A stretch of DNA of 64,000 nucleotides from Brassicibacter mesophilus (GCF_050433385.1 NZ_JBNPXI010000003.1:186001-250000); one strand, 5' to 3'. Counted from the stretch's first letter, positions 51,654 through 61,303 are shown. The notes: generated by a model from the sequence alone, not told the origin. Made by a program: numbers and translations.

Positions 51654-53822
51654 ATGGAGTATAATAATATATTTCAACCAGGAAATATAGGTAAGTGTAA
51701 GACAAAAAATAGAATTATAATGGCTCCAATGGGTAATATCAATATGGCAGACCCTATAGGTAGACCTCTATCTAAAATGATAGATTATTTTACTGAAAGA
51801 GCAAAGGGAGGAACAGGAATTCTAATTACAGGACTTATACCTGTATCGCAAGGAATTGATCCTACTGTTTCAGAAGACAATGACACAACGTATTTTCCAA
51901 GGATTGACAGTTCATCTAGAACCAGGCTATCAGGCTGGAGAGACTTAGCTTCTGCCGTTCATTCCTATGATTCAAAAATCTTTATACAGCTTACAGCAGG
52001 TCTTGGAAGAGTTGGTTCACCAGAAGTAGCTCTTAAAGGGAAAATATTAAAATCAGCATCATTGAATAAAAACTTTTATGTTCCCCAATTGCCTCACATT
52101 CCATATACGGATATGGGTATAAAGAAAATCGTAAAAAGTTTTGGACAAAGTGCAGTTAATGCTAAAGTATCGGGAATTGATGGTGTTCAATTACATGGGC
52201 ATGAAGGATATCTTATGGACCAATTAACCTCAGCTCCGTGGAATAGAAGAAAATTTGGTAGGTATAAAAATAAATTTCAATTTGCTATTGATGTAGTTCA
52301 TGAAATAAAGGAAAGATGTGGAAAAGATTTTCCTATAATCTATAGACTGGACCTTACTCAAGCCTTGAGAGAATCTTATGGAGATGAAATATTTAAGAAT
52401 AGATTTAAAGGTATGGAAAGGACTATAGAGGAAGGGCTGGAAATGTGTAAAGCTTTGGCAGCAACAGGAGTAGATGCTTTTGACGTTGACAAGGGTTGCT
52501 ACGATAACTGGTTTTATCCTCACCCACCAGCATATTTTGACGATATTCCATATGTAGAAGAAATGGCTGGTAGACTTAAAGCATATTTTGATAAGGAAAA
52601 CATTCAATCTAAAGTAATTGCAGTTGGAAAAATGGGAAACCCTAGTAAGGCTCAAGAAGTATTAGAAAAAAACTGGGCTGATTTCATTATGCTGGGAAGA
52701 CCTTTACTAGCCGATCCATACTGGCCTCAGAAAGTAAAGGAAGGAAGAACTAAGGAGATAATCCACTGTATAGGTGATCAAGAAGGATGTATTCAATCAT
52801 TCATTTTAGGTGGACATCCTTGCTGTACAGTTAATCCTTATACAGGGTTCGAGGATACTAAGAAGGTAGAAAAAGCAAGCAAAGTTAAAAATGTTGCAAT
52901 AATAGGAGCAGGACCAGGAGGATGTGAAGCAGCAAAAATTCTAGTTCATAGAGGGCATAAGGTTACTTTATATGAGAAAGAAGATAAGGCAGGCGGACAA
53001 TTAATTGCTGGAAGCAAGCCTAAAATCAAGCATGATGTTGCAAAGTACATAGAAAACCTCCAATATCAAATGGAATTACTTGAAAAAAAAGGTTTAAAAA
53101 TAAATTATAATAATGAAGTTAATGTTGAAGAACTGAAGGGAAAATATGATGTGATAATTTGTAGCAACGGACTTAAACCATTTATACCTAATATAGAAGG
53201 TAGTAATAATATCAAAAGTATTGAATCGAGAGATTTTTTAAATAATAATATGGAGTTACCACAGGATGTTAGAAAGGTAACAATAGTGGGTGGAGGAATT
53301 GTAGGGTGTGAAGTTGGATATGCTCTTGCTCATGAAAAAGGAATAGATGTTACTATAGTAGAGATGCTTCCAAATCTTATGACTGGAGTAGTACATGCAA
53401 ACCGATCAATGCTACTCTGGATGATGATGGGCAAAGGAAGTCCTACAGGTAGAAAAGAAGATGCAATAAAGGAACCTATAACAGCATATGTAGCTTCTAA
53501 GGTTGTGAAGTTTAGCGAAGGAAAGGTGGTTATAAAGGCTAATAGAAAAAGAACGAATCCATTTACTCCTTGGACTACATTAGTTCCAGAAAATATTCAT
53601 AATCCTTTTGACAAAAAGCTTGACCCAAATGATGTTGAAGATATAGCGATAGATACAGATTATGTAATCTTTTCTACTGGAGGGCGAGCTAATGATACTC
53701 TGTATTATAAACTTTTAAATGAAAATGCTGCTAATGAAATATATTGTATAGGAGATGCAAGAGAACCAGGTAGAGCATGGGAGGCTATTACATCTGCAAA
53801 TGAAATTGCTAGATTTATTTAA
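51654..53822 (+). CDS. Old Yellow Enzyme-type flavin/FeS oxidoreductase
   Basis: A 722-residue NADH:flavin oxidoreductase of the 2,4-dienoyl-CoA reductase/2-enoate reductase family. The N-terminal FMN TIM barrel (about 1-365) has HGHEGYLMDQ at the usual active-site region. The cluster region is C372, D375, C379, C391: the usual Cys spacing, but Asp replaces the second Cys. The FAD motif is IIGAGPGGCEAAK (about 420) and the NAD motif VGGGIVGCEVGYA. It is co-transcribed with the aconitase X genes and may reduce the product of that dehydratase. RBS GGGGGG. Confidence 0.9.
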   Translation: MEYNNIFQPGNIGKCKTKNRIIMAPMGNINMADPIGRPLSKMIDYFTERAKGGTGILITGLIPVSQGIDPTVSEDNDTTYFPRIDSSSRTRLSGWRDLASAVHSYDSKIFIQLTAGLGRVGSPEVALKGKILKSASLNKNFYVPQLPHIPYTDMGIKKIVKSFGQSAVNAKVSGIDGVQLHGHEGYLMDQLTSAPWNRRKFGRYKNKFQFAIDVVHEIKERCGKDFPIIYRLDLTQALRESYGDEIFKNRFKGMERTIEEGLEMCKALAATGVDAFDVDKGCYDNWFYPHPPAYFDDIPYVEEMAGRLKAYFDKENIQSKVIAVGKMGNPSKAQEVLEKNWADFIMLGRPLLADPYWPQKVKEGRTKEIIHCIGDQEGCIQSFILGGHPCCTVNPYTGFEDTKKVEKASKVKNVAIIGAGPGGCEAAKILVHRGHKVTLYEKEDKAGGQLIAGSKPKIKHDVAKYIENLQYQMELLEKKGLKINYNNEVNVEELKGKYDVIICSNGLKPFIPNIEGSNNIKSIESRDFLNNNMELPQDVRKVTIVGGGIVGCEVGYALAHEKGIDVTIVEMLPNLMTGVVHANRSMLLWMMMGKGSPTGRKEDAIKEPITAYVASKVVKFSEGKVVIKANRKRTNPFTPWTTLVPENIHNPFDKKLDPNDVEDIAIDTDYVIFSTGGRANDTLYYKLLNENAANEIYCIGDAREPGRAWEAITSANEIARFI

Positions 53823-53838
53823 ATAAAAACTATTTAAT

Positions 53839-53867
53839 ATTCAGAGGGGGTTTTATCCTCTCTGAAT
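53839..53867 (+). terminator. Hairpin after the aconitase X operon
   Basis: ATTCAGAGGGG / CCTCTCTGAAT-type stem with one or two mismatches and a TTTTAT loop. No T-run follows, so it is a weak terminator or 3' end structure. Confidence 0.5.
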
Positions 53868-53992
53868 GTTGCAATAACAAATAATATTCAAATTATGCAG
53901 GAAATGATAAGATTATGTAGAATTTTACAATTGCGACCATTGGCTGTATTAGTACAAAAATTACAGAATTTAAATATCTTAGGAGGCATATT

Positions 53993-55462
53993 ATGGATAA
54001 AAATCAGTCAGTTCATGAAAGAAATAAACTAGTTGTCAAATTATTATGGTTTTCTTTGGTATTAGCATTGATAACAGACATAGTTAACAAAGTTCCTTTT
54101 GCTGCAATAATTGCTTTAGTAATAATAGGATTGACATGTGCAGGATTATCTACAATACTTACATACAAAAGGAAATATGAAACCTATGTTAAATATGCTA
54201 TATTAGTTGGACTAGCTTTATTAGTATATTTCATCATTACATCAAATCCTCATATGGCAAACTACATACTATTGTATTATTTTTTAGCTATTATTACTTT
54301 ATATCATGATTTTAAGCTTATTGTTTTGGCAGGAATTATTAATCTATTTTTCACAAATTACTTTTTCTTTGCATATAAAAACACTATGTTTTTAGGTCTT
54401 CACAACAATCATTTGGTTACTTTAAATCTTTTCTTAATACTAATTTCTTTTGTATTGGCTTTTCAAAGTAAAATTGGAGCTGATATGAGAAAAAAATTAG
54501 AAGAAAACAACGAAAAGTCTAAGGAAAATAACATTCAACTAGAGAAGATGTTTGAGCAAACTAGAAATACTTCAAAAACTTTAAATCAATTTAGTAGTAA
54601 CCTAATGGACAATGTAAAGGCTATAGGTGAAATATCTAGCGAAATTACTATTGCATTTACAGAAATTGCATCAAGTGTTGAATTGCAGGCACAAAGTGCT
54701 AATGATATAAATCAATCAATGGTACAAAGCAATGTTGAAATTCAATTAGTCTCAGAAGCCTCAACAGTAATGAGAGAGTTATCTAATTCTACAGCAGATG
54801 TTTCAAGTGATGGAAATAAAGAGATAAATTCACTAAAGGATGAATTTGGTAAGGTAAATATTAATATAGACGATACTGTAACCCTTATGAATGAATTAAA
54901 TAAACAAGCTAAGCAAATAGGCGTTATTTTAAATACAATTAACGAAATAGCAGAACAAACAAACCTGTTAGCATTAAATGCTGCGATAGAAGCTGCTAGA
55001 GCAGGAGAAAATGGAAAGGGATTTGCTGTAGTTGCAGAAGAGATTAGAAAGCTTGCCGAAAATTCAAGACAGTCGACAGAGGAAATAGCTTTTATTTTAA
55101 ATGAAGTTCAAGAAAAAGCTGAAAATGCAACAGAGAGAGTTTATGCTGTCCACGATTCATTTAAATCAAGTAAGATCGTAACAGAAAATGTGGACAAGGT
55201 ATTTAGAATGGTAAATGAAAATACGAATAATGTCTTAGCTCAGGCTAAAGATATGGATGAGAAGATAAAAAGTCTGCAAACAAGCTCAAATGCTATTGTT
55301 AATGAAGTTGCTTCAATATCAAGTACTACAGAGGAGACATCTGCTTCCGTGGAACAAGTAACAGCAAGTATAACAGATCAAAATAGAAGGATAGATGAAG
55401 TTGTTGAGAGCTTTAAGGCATTAGAGAAGTTAAGTCAAGAATTGAATAAGCTTATAAACTAA
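53993..55462 (+). CDS. Methyl-accepting chemotaxis protein
   Basis: A 489-residue chemoreceptor. The N-terminus (about 18-165) has five or six closely spaced hydrophobic segments with no extracellular ligand domain, so sensing is probably within the membrane or energy-related. A short cytoplasmic coiled coil follows, then the signalling domain with the hairpin tip EIAEQTNLLALNAAIEAARAGENGKGFAVVAEEIRKLAENS. No HAMP domain is evident. RBS TAGGAGG. It signals to CheA/CheW, not encoded here. Monocistronic. Confidence 0.93.
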   Translation: MDKNQSVHERNKLVVKLLWFSLVLALITDIVNKVPFAAIIALVIIGLTCAGLSTILTYKRKYETYVKYAILVGLALLVYFIITSNPHMANYILLYYFLAIITLYHDFKLIVLAGIINLFFTNYFFFAYKNTMFLGLHNNHLVTLNLFLILISFVLAFQSKIGADMRKKLEENNEKSKENNIQLEKMFEQTRNTSKTLNQFSSNLMDNVKAIGEISSEITIAFTEIASSVELQAQSANDINQSMVQSNVEIQLVSEASTVMRELSNSTADVSSDGNKEINSLKDEFGKVNINIDDTVTLMNELNKQAKQIGVILNTINEIAEQTNLLALNAAIEAARAGENGKGFAVVAEEIRKLAENSRQSTEEIAFILNEVQEKAENATERVYAVHDSFKSSKIVTENVDKVFRMVNENTNNVLAQAKDMDEKIKSLQTSSNAIVNEVASISSTTEETSASVEQVTASITDQNRRIDEVVESFKALEKLSQELNKLIN

Positions 55463-55652
55463 TATATCAAATTAATGAATATAACTAATTTCGTACCAGT
55501 AACTTGTGATTTTTGACTTACATTGTTATAATAAGAAAATGAATTTATTTCATTGTTGGCAGTACAAATAATTGTTATACATGCTATTATAATAACCTAT
55601 AAAGCAATAGTTTTTTAATATATTAGAAATTAATTATATAAAGGGTGAAATT

Positions 55653-56141
55653 ATGAGATATCAAATTCGTCAAAAAATTTTTAGTTTTGGAGATAATTTT
55701 ACAATTAAAGGTGAAAATGAAGAGCCAAAGTTTATTGTAAGAGGAAAGGTTTTTACTCTTGGAGATAAACTATCTATCGAAGATTTAAATGGAAATAAAC
55801 TTTTTTATATTGAGCAAAAATTGTTTAAGTTTTTACCAGAGTATAGTATTTTTCAAGATGAAACGCAGGTTGCAAAGGTAAAAAAGGAATTTACATTTTT
55901 CAAGCCACGCTTCTATATAGAAAGTAAATTTGGAAGCTTTGATATGGAAGGGGATATTTTTGGATATAATTTTGAAATAATAAAAAACGGCAAATCTGTA
56001 GTTACTGTTAACAAAAGATGGTTTGCTTTTTCCGATACATATGGGGTAGAAATTGATGATAGAGAAAACCAGGCATTTTTATTAGCCTTAGTTATTATAA
56101 TTGATCAAGTTATACACGATAATAAGAATAATAACAAATAG
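55653..56141 (+). CDS. LURP-one-related (YxjI-like) protein
   Basis: A 162-residue protein of the LURP-one-related (LOR) beta-barrel fold, similar to tubby C-terminal domains. Repeated strand patterns are seen (IRQKIFSFGDNFTIKGENEEPKFIVRGKVFTLGDKLSIED and IEQKLFKFLPEYSIF). It is cytoplasmic with no membrane segment except a mildly hydrophobic end (AFLLALVIIIDQVI). Function in bacteria is unknown. RBS AAAGGGTG. Confidence 0.88.
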   Translation: MRYQIRQKIFSFGDNFTIKGENEEPKFIVRGKVFTLGDKLSIEDLNGNKLFYIEQKLFKFLPEYSIFQDETQVAKVKKEFTFFKPRFYIESKFGSFDMEGDIFGYNFEIIKNGKSVVTVNKRWFAFSDTYGVEIDDRENQAFLLALVIIIDQVIHDNKNNNK

Positions 56142-56196
56142 AGGTATGAGATTGAAGCCATCTAAATAAGTTTAGCTTATAGTACTTTTATTCAAC

Positions 56197-56231
56197 AAGA
56201 ATCAGATAGGTAATAGACCTATCTGATTCTT
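56197..56231. terminator. Bidirectional terminator, LOR protein / quinone reductase
   Basis: A perfect 15-bp stem (56197-56211 with 56217-56231) and a five-base loop between two converging genes; it overlaps the last codon of the minus-strand gene. Confidence 0.85.
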
Positions 56232-56823
56232 ACTTTCCTTTAGGGAATTCATTATTAATAAAGTTAACTAATTCAGATAACATTTTCTTTCTTTCATCGT
56301 TAGAAATAAAAGGAACGGCAAAAAAGAACTTATGAGCTATTGTTTCTATACCAACAAAAGAGAAAATACCATTACCAATAACTTTTTTCATGGATGATAA
56401 TAGATTGCTAGAATCAAGCACTTCTTCAGGTGAGCCTGTTGTTTGAAGTATTACTGCTTTTTTTCCCTTTAAAAGTCCAATAGGACCTTCGTCAGAGTAC
56501 TTATAGGCAAAGCCAGTTGAAAAGACTCTATCTATATAACCTCTTAGCATAGCAGGCATGTTTTCCCACCATGTAGGAAAGACAAAAAATAAAGTATCTG
56601 CCCACTTGATTTCGTTTTGCTCAGCTTCAATATCTGGTGCAACTTCTCCTTTTTGGAAGTGAACAAAGTCATCTGCAGATAAAATAGAATTAAACCCTAA
56701 TTCATATAAATCACGAATGCTGACATCGTGCCCATTTTTTTCAAGCTCACTAACAATATGTTCCTTTATAGCAGCATTAAAGCTTTTTGGATTAGGATGT
56801 GTGTAAATTACAAGACACTTCAC
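56230..56823 (-). CDS. Flavodoxin-fold NAD(P)H dehydrogenase (quinone)
   Basis: A 197-residue FMN-dependent reductase of the NQO1/YwrO/KefF type. The N-terminal phosphate-binding segment is CLVIYTHPNPKSFNAAI; FVFPTWWENMPAMLRGYIDRVFSTGFAY is the family signature, followed by the dimer/FMN loop LQTTGSPEEVL. It transfers two electrons from NAD(P)H to quinones or other acceptors and may protect against electrophiles. It starts at GTG after GGAGG. A 16-base dyad just upstream suggests control by a MarR- or HxlR-like repressor. Confidence 0.93.
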   Translation of the reverse strand: MKCLVIYTHPNPKSFNAAIKEHIVSELEKNGHDVSIRDLYELGFNSILSADDFVHFQKGEVAPDIEAEQNEIKWADTLFFVFPTWWENMPAMLRGYIDRVFSTGFAYKYSDEGPIGLLKGKKAVILQTTGSPEEVLDSSNLLSSMKKVIGNGIFSFVGIETIAHKFFFAVPFISNDERKKMLSELVNFINNEFPKGK

Positions 56824-56878
56824 TATAAAACCTCCATTCCTAATTGTAGATTAAATTCTATTATATAATTCCCTTATG

Positions 56879-56894
56879 TGTATAAGTGTATACA
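56879..56894. promoter_or_regulatory. Candidate operator upstream of the quinone reductase
   Basis: TGTATAAGTGTATACA is a palindrome with six-base arms and a four-base centre. It lies about 15 bases upstream (on the minus strand) of a TATAAT box at 56860-56865, i.e. over the -35 region. The form fits a MarR/HxlR operator; no such regulator is adjacent. Confidence 0.5.
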
Positions 56895-57093
56895 AGTAAT
56901 ATTTCACTTGCCTTGCTTGTTTATTATATGAAAAGAGGGTTTCATAAAAATATATTGAATAGTAAAAATAAGAAATTATAATAATGCGTTAAAAAACAGA
57001 ATATTTCATAATAAACGTAAGTATTATAGGCAAATGAAAAGTATATTTGAAAAAAGGTAGTATATTTATTTAATTAATAAAGGGGGAAAATTA

Positions 57094-58344
57094 ATGAGAT
57101 TGGTAAAGAGAATGGAAGAAGTTGATATAATGGAGTTTGTAAATATTTCAGCTAATGCTTATCCTGCGATGAAGATTAATACTCAGGAAGAAAAGGATAG
57201 TGCTATCGAGCGATATACTAAAATACATAAAGAGAATCCTATAGCTAAATTGTATGGAATCTATGATGATAAAAAGATCATTGGAGGCATGATACTCTAC
57301 GATTTCACAATGAAGCTTTTCTCGACTAAAATCCTAGCAGGAGGAGTAGGTTCTGTAGCTATTGACCTTCTCCATAAAAAGGATAAGGCAGCTAAAGAAT
57401 TAATTACATATTTTATAAATCATTATAGAAAGAAAGAATCACCAATAGTTCTGCTATATCCTTTTAGAACTGACTTTTATAAGAAAATGGGATTTGGCTT
57501 TGGTACGAAAAAGAATCAGTATAAGGTCAAATCACAAAGACTTCCCAAGGGTAAGACTAAGACAAAGGTTTCTTATTTAAACATTGAAGATAAAGACCTT
57601 CTGAATGACTGCTACAATAGGTTCTTAGATAATACTAATGGAATGATTGAAAAGACAGAAAGAGAGATAGAAGGGATATTTAAAAATCCTTCAAATCGAG
57701 TAGTTGGATATAAAAATAATGATAAAATAGAAGGGTATATGACCTTTACCTTTAAGGCAGGAGAGAGCGGGAGCTTTGTTGTAAATGACATTTTCGTAAA
57801 TGAGTTTATTTATAATACCAGAGAAGCTTTAACTGAACTCATGACATTTTTACACAGTCAAGATGACCAGATAAGATATATAATATTTAACACACAGGAC
57901 GAATATTTTCATCACTTATTTATGAATCCTAGCAACGACTCTGAGAATATTATTCCTCATGTATATCATGAAAGCAACACACAGGGTGTTGGGCTAATGT
58001 ATAGAGTTATTAATACTACAAAATTATTTGAAGTTTTATCAGAGCATAACTTTGGAGGACAAAACTGCAAATTAAAAATAACTGCTATAGATAATTTCAG
58101 GGAAGAGAATAACAAGAGCATTATAGTTAATTTTATTGAAGGTAAGCCATATATAACTGAAGGAGATTTTGATGCGGAGATAACTTTAGATATATCTGAG
58201 TTTTCTTCACTTATAATGGGAGTAGTTAATTTCAAAGCATTATATAGATTAGGTTTAGCAGATATATCAGATACAGCATTTATAGATATTGTTAATAAGA
58301 TATTCGCAGTAGAAGAAAAGCCAATGTGTACAACAGGATTTTAA
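57094..58344 (+). CDS. Eis-like GNAT acetyltransferase
   Basis: A 416-residue protein with the three-part Eis layout: an N-terminal GNAT domain (about 1-150, GGVGSVAIDLLHKKDKAAKELITYF, YPFRTDFYKKMGFGF), a second degenerate GNAT domain (about 160-290), and a C-terminal SCP2-like domain (about 300-400). The usual acetyl-CoA V-x3-R-x2-G motif in the first domain is altered (VAIDLLHKKDKAAKEL), which may weaken cofactor binding. Eis proteins acetylate amines including aminoglycosides; the substrate here is unknown. The C-terminal residues (CTTGF) match the conserved F-carboxylate end of Eis. Confidence 0.9.
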   Translation: MRLVKRMEEVDIMEFVNISANAYPAMKINTQEEKDSAIERYTKIHKENPIAKLYGIYDDKKIIGGMILYDFTMKLFSTKILAGGVGSVAIDLLHKKDKAAKELITYFINHYRKKESPIVLLYPFRTDFYKKMGFGFGTKKNQYKVKSQRLPKGKTKTKVSYLNIEDKDLLNDCYNRFLDNTNGMIEKTEREIEGIFKNPSNRVVGYKNNDKIEGYMTFTFKAGESGSFVVNDIFVNEFIYNTREALTELMTFLHSQDDQIRYIIFNTQDEYFHHLFMNPSNDSENIIPHVYHESNTQGVGLMYRVINTTKLFEVLSEHNFGGQNCKLKITAIDNFREENNKSIIVNFIEGKPYITEGDFDAEITLDISEFSSLIMGVVNFKALYRLGLADISDTAFIDIVNKIFAVEEKPMCTTGF

Positions 58345-58357
58345 AAAAACAAAATTA

Positions 58358-58400
58358 AGACAAGTGGAGCATATTATATCGCTTCACTTGTCTTTTCTTT
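58358..58400 (+). terminator. Terminator after the Eis-like gene
   Basis: AAGACAAGTG (58358-58367) pairs with CACTTGTCTT (58385-58394), followed by a T-rich run. Confidence 0.8.
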
Positions 58401-58408
58401 TTATAACG

Positions 58409-58507
58409 AATAGGAAAGTTCTACTTTTTTATTTTTATAATAAGAACTTTCGGTAGATGAGTTTCAAAAAAGGCAACATTATAATGTTTCTTTAGAAGCA
58501 TTTTTTA
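58409..58507 (+). repeat. Structured repeat, copy B
   Basis: Starts TAGGAAAGTTCTA (58411-58423), identical to copy A at 24707-24719. Here the start pairs with AGAACTTTC (58443-58451) to form a hairpin. The element closes with AATGTTTCT / AGAAGCATT and six Ts (to 58506), a terminator-like end also seen in copy A. It lies about 100 bases before the M28 peptidase gene, where it could act as a leader element. Confidence 0.55.
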
Positions 58508-58605
58508 TATTTAAAGGTTTTTATCAAAATATATAGAATAATATAACAAAGATTTCCAATATTAATTAAAATGCTATAATATTTTACAAACCAGGAGGGT
58601 TTTTT

Positions 58606-60588
58606 ATGATTAAAAAACGTATAGGTGCATTAGTCGTCGTTTTAGCTATACTATTAACAGGATGTGCAAAAGAAGCATATATTGAGGATTATACGCTTAA
58701 TGGTACAGTGAGCACACTTGCTTCAGAAGAATTTAAAGGTAGACTTACAGGAACAGAAGGAAATGATAAAGCATTAGTATACATAGCAAATAGGTTTGAG
58801 GAAATTGGGCTTGATATATTTAATGATTCAAGCTATTTTCATGAGTACGTACAGACAACATATGACCCGGAAAAACAACAGCATACATTCAATATAAGCT
58901 TTGAAGATGGAAGCAGTAAGGTATGTATATATGGTATAGATTATGTGGACCAACTTCGTGTTAATAATTTTGATATTACATGCCCAATAACTTTTGATTC
59001 AACTGATGAAAAATTAAGCGAGAAGATAATAGTTTTAGATGAAAATGATGATATGAAAGATGTTAGGAATATAGCAAAAGGAGTTTTAGTAAAAAGAAAC
59101 GAGTTTTTCGGAACTACGTCTGTAAGAACTGACACTACTCCTATTATAGGTATCAGTAAAAGTCTGTATGAAGAAATAAAAAATAAAAAGGTTAAGAATA
59201 TCAATATAAAGTCTAGGTATGAAGCAGAACAAATAACAGCAAAGAATGCAATCGGTAAAATAAAAGGAGTTGATAGTAAAAAGGCATTAGTTTTATCTGC
59301 TCACTTTGATCATGTAGGATGGGCTGGCGAAAATATTTTCTACGGTGCGGTAGACAATGCTTCTGGAATCGCTGTTGTGCTAGATGTCGCAGAAAGATTG
59401 GTTAACAGTTCGAAGGAAAAGCAGTTTAATATGGACATTTTGATATGTGGATTTAATGGAGAAGAATATGGGCTTAAAGGCAGTGAGGCTTTTGTCAATG
59501 CAATAAAAAATCAGTATGATGATATATATAATATCAACATAGATTGTGTAGGAAAGAAGGATGGAGGGAAAATAGCGCTAGATAATACTAGTGGAGTTGA
59601 TAGTAAACTACTAGATGAGATAAAAAAATCCCTTAATAAATATGAGCTTGAATTTATAGATAAATACTATGGCATGAGTGATCATCAATCTTTTATTAAT
59701 AACAACTTATGCGGTATAAGTATTGGACAGGAAGAATTGTTTAGTGGTAATAGGATACACTCTGAAAAAGATTCTATAGAAAATATTGACTCTGGTTACC
59801 TTAAGAAGGTCAGTGATGCTGTATATGATTTCATTATAAATAATGATGGAAGCACATTTAAGCTTAATGCTGAAAGTCATAGAAATGATGAAGGAGATGA
59901 TATTAGTGATGAGACTTGGAAAAAAATAGATCAAAGAGCTAAAGAAATTCGTGAAGAAAAAGATCTTAAATACGATGAGATAGTAGCTTTCGAGTTTGAT
60001 AAATACATATGTCAGATAAGTGGAAATTACGTGTTGAGTGATTATAATGAAATAAAGCAATATTACTCTGATATGATAATACCGAAAAAACTTTTAGAAT
60101 ATGAATTTGAAGGCTTTTACATTAATGACTTAAATACTGGAATGCACGTATATTATGATAAATCTTATTATAAAAAAGAACTAGAAAAGGTATATAAAAG
60201 AGAGTTAAAGCCAGAGGAAATTAACACAATTTATATGACTTATAAAAATGAAGATTCAAATCTACAATTATATATTAATATACCATTTAGTAATGATAAT
60301 GATTCATATTATAGATTCAAGTTTTGTGATGTAGAGGAAGTAGATATAGATAGAAATAAGTATTCTATTCTAAAAACTAAAGGGAAGGATACTGTTGAAG
60401 GAATATACAGGGAGTATGCATTTAACAATAAAAAATATCATGTAGAAATTAGAAAATATGATGAAGTAATTGAAAAAGAGAATAATAATGAATTCAGTGC
60501 AAGAATATATCAAGATACTAAAGAAGAAATGATAGATGCTGCAAAGCAGATTGATATAGAAAAAATAATTAAGGGGTTGGGGATATAA
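58606..60588 (+). CDS. M28 family metallopeptidase lipoprotein
   Basis: A 660-residue secreted lipoprotein. Signal with lipobox ILLTGC (Cys about 21). The M28 catalytic domain (about 215-425) binds two zinc ions through His in SAHFDHVG, Asp in GAVDNASG, Glu-Glu in NGEEYG, Asp in NIDCVG and His in SDHQSF. The segment before it (about 90-210) resembles the PA-type insert of this family, and a C-terminal region of about 200 residues has no recognised family. It should cleave peptides at the cell surface. RBS CAGGAGGG. Confidence 0.92.
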   Translation: MIKKRIGALVVVLAILLTGCAKEAYIEDYTLNGTVSTLASEEFKGRLTGTEGNDKALVYIANRFEEIGLDIFNDSSYFHEYVQTTYDPEKQQHTFNISFEDGSSKVCIYGIDYVDQLRVNNFDITCPITFDSTDEKLSEKIIVLDENDDMKDVRNIAKGVLVKRNEFFGTTSVRTDTTPIIGISKSLYEEIKNKKVKNINIKSRYEAEQITAKNAIGKIKGVDSKKALVLSAHFDHVGWAGENIFYGAVDNASGIAVVLDVAERLVNSSKEKQFNMDILICGFNGEEYGLKGSEAFVNAIKNQYDDIYNINIDCVGKKDGGKIALDNTSGVDSKLLDEIKKSLNKYELEFIDKYYGMSDHQSFINNNLCGISIGQEELFSGNRIHSEKDSIENIDSGYLKKVSDAVYDFIINNDGSTFKLNAESHRNDEGDDISDETWKKIDQRAKEIREEKDLKYDEIVAFEFDKYICQISGNYVLSDYNEIKQYYSDMIIPKKLLEYEFEGFYINDLNTGMHVYYDKSYYKKELEKVYKRELKPEEINTIYMTYKNEDSNLQLYINIPFSNDNDSYYRFKFCDVEEVDIDRNKYSILKTKGKDTVEGIYREYAFNNKKYHVEIRKYDEVIEKENNNEFSARIYQDTKEEMIDAAKQIDIEKIIKGLGI

Positions 60589-60649
60589 AAGATAAGAAAA
60601 CGTCATACTGTGTAAGTTTCAATATTTTCTGAATGAAGGAGAGTTAAAT

Positions 60650-61156
60650 TTGAAGCAAAACTATATGAAGATCTTTTTACTGTTTACAATTCTATCAATT
60701 GCTTTATATATTTATTATGCTTATCCTAGAAAAATAAATGAAACATACCATGGCATACAATATAAACTTGGAGATAGCGAACATAAGGAGGATGTTACAA
60801 TAAAGATTAATGGTTGGATTACAAAAAAACTTATTCTAAAAGATCGTTTTGAAGGAGCTATAGTTATCAATGAAAAGGAAATATCTAAATTAAAATTAGA
60901 TATTGATAATAGTAGAGAATGGTTGCTAGGCTATAATAAAGAGATATCTGAATTTGAGAGCTTTGGAGCAATATATATAAAAGGAATATTTGAAGAATTT
61001 ACTATTTGTGTTTTTGAAAAAGGTGAAGAATCTGGATCAAGTGGCTGGAGTAGCAAAGATGGATTTATGATATCAGTTCCAGCAAAAAGTAGAGATGAAG
61101 CTTTAGAAATATCACAAAAACTGGTGAAAAATGATTTGATAAAGCCACTACAATAA
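60650..61156 (+). CDS. Membrane-anchored protein of unknown function
   Basis: A 168-residue protein with one N-terminal membrane helix (FLLFTILSIALYIYYA, about 8-24) and an extracytoplasmic part rich in beta strands (INGWITKKLILKDRFEGAIVINEKEI...). No family is recognised. It starts at TTG after GAAGGAGAG, 61 bases after the M28 gene, and probably shares its transcript. The sequence does not suggest a catalytic site. Confidence 0.75.
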   Translation: MKQNYMKIFLLFTILSIALYIYYAYPRKINETYHGIQYKLGDSEHKEDVTIKINGWITKKLILKDRFEGAIVINEKEISKLKLDIDNSREWLLGYNKEISEFESFGAIYIKGIFEEFTICVFEKGEESGSSGWSSKDGFMISVPAKSRDEALEISQKLVKNDLIKPLQ

Positions 61157-61303
61157 TCCAAATTAAAAAGAACATATTGAGTACATATTATTATCTAAAT
61201 ATATATTATACAAGATATAGACTTAAGTACTAGCTTTATATGTGATATAATACTGATAAAATCTAAGCCTGACCTTTCTATATTCTCTATGAGGTGCTTT
61301 TCT

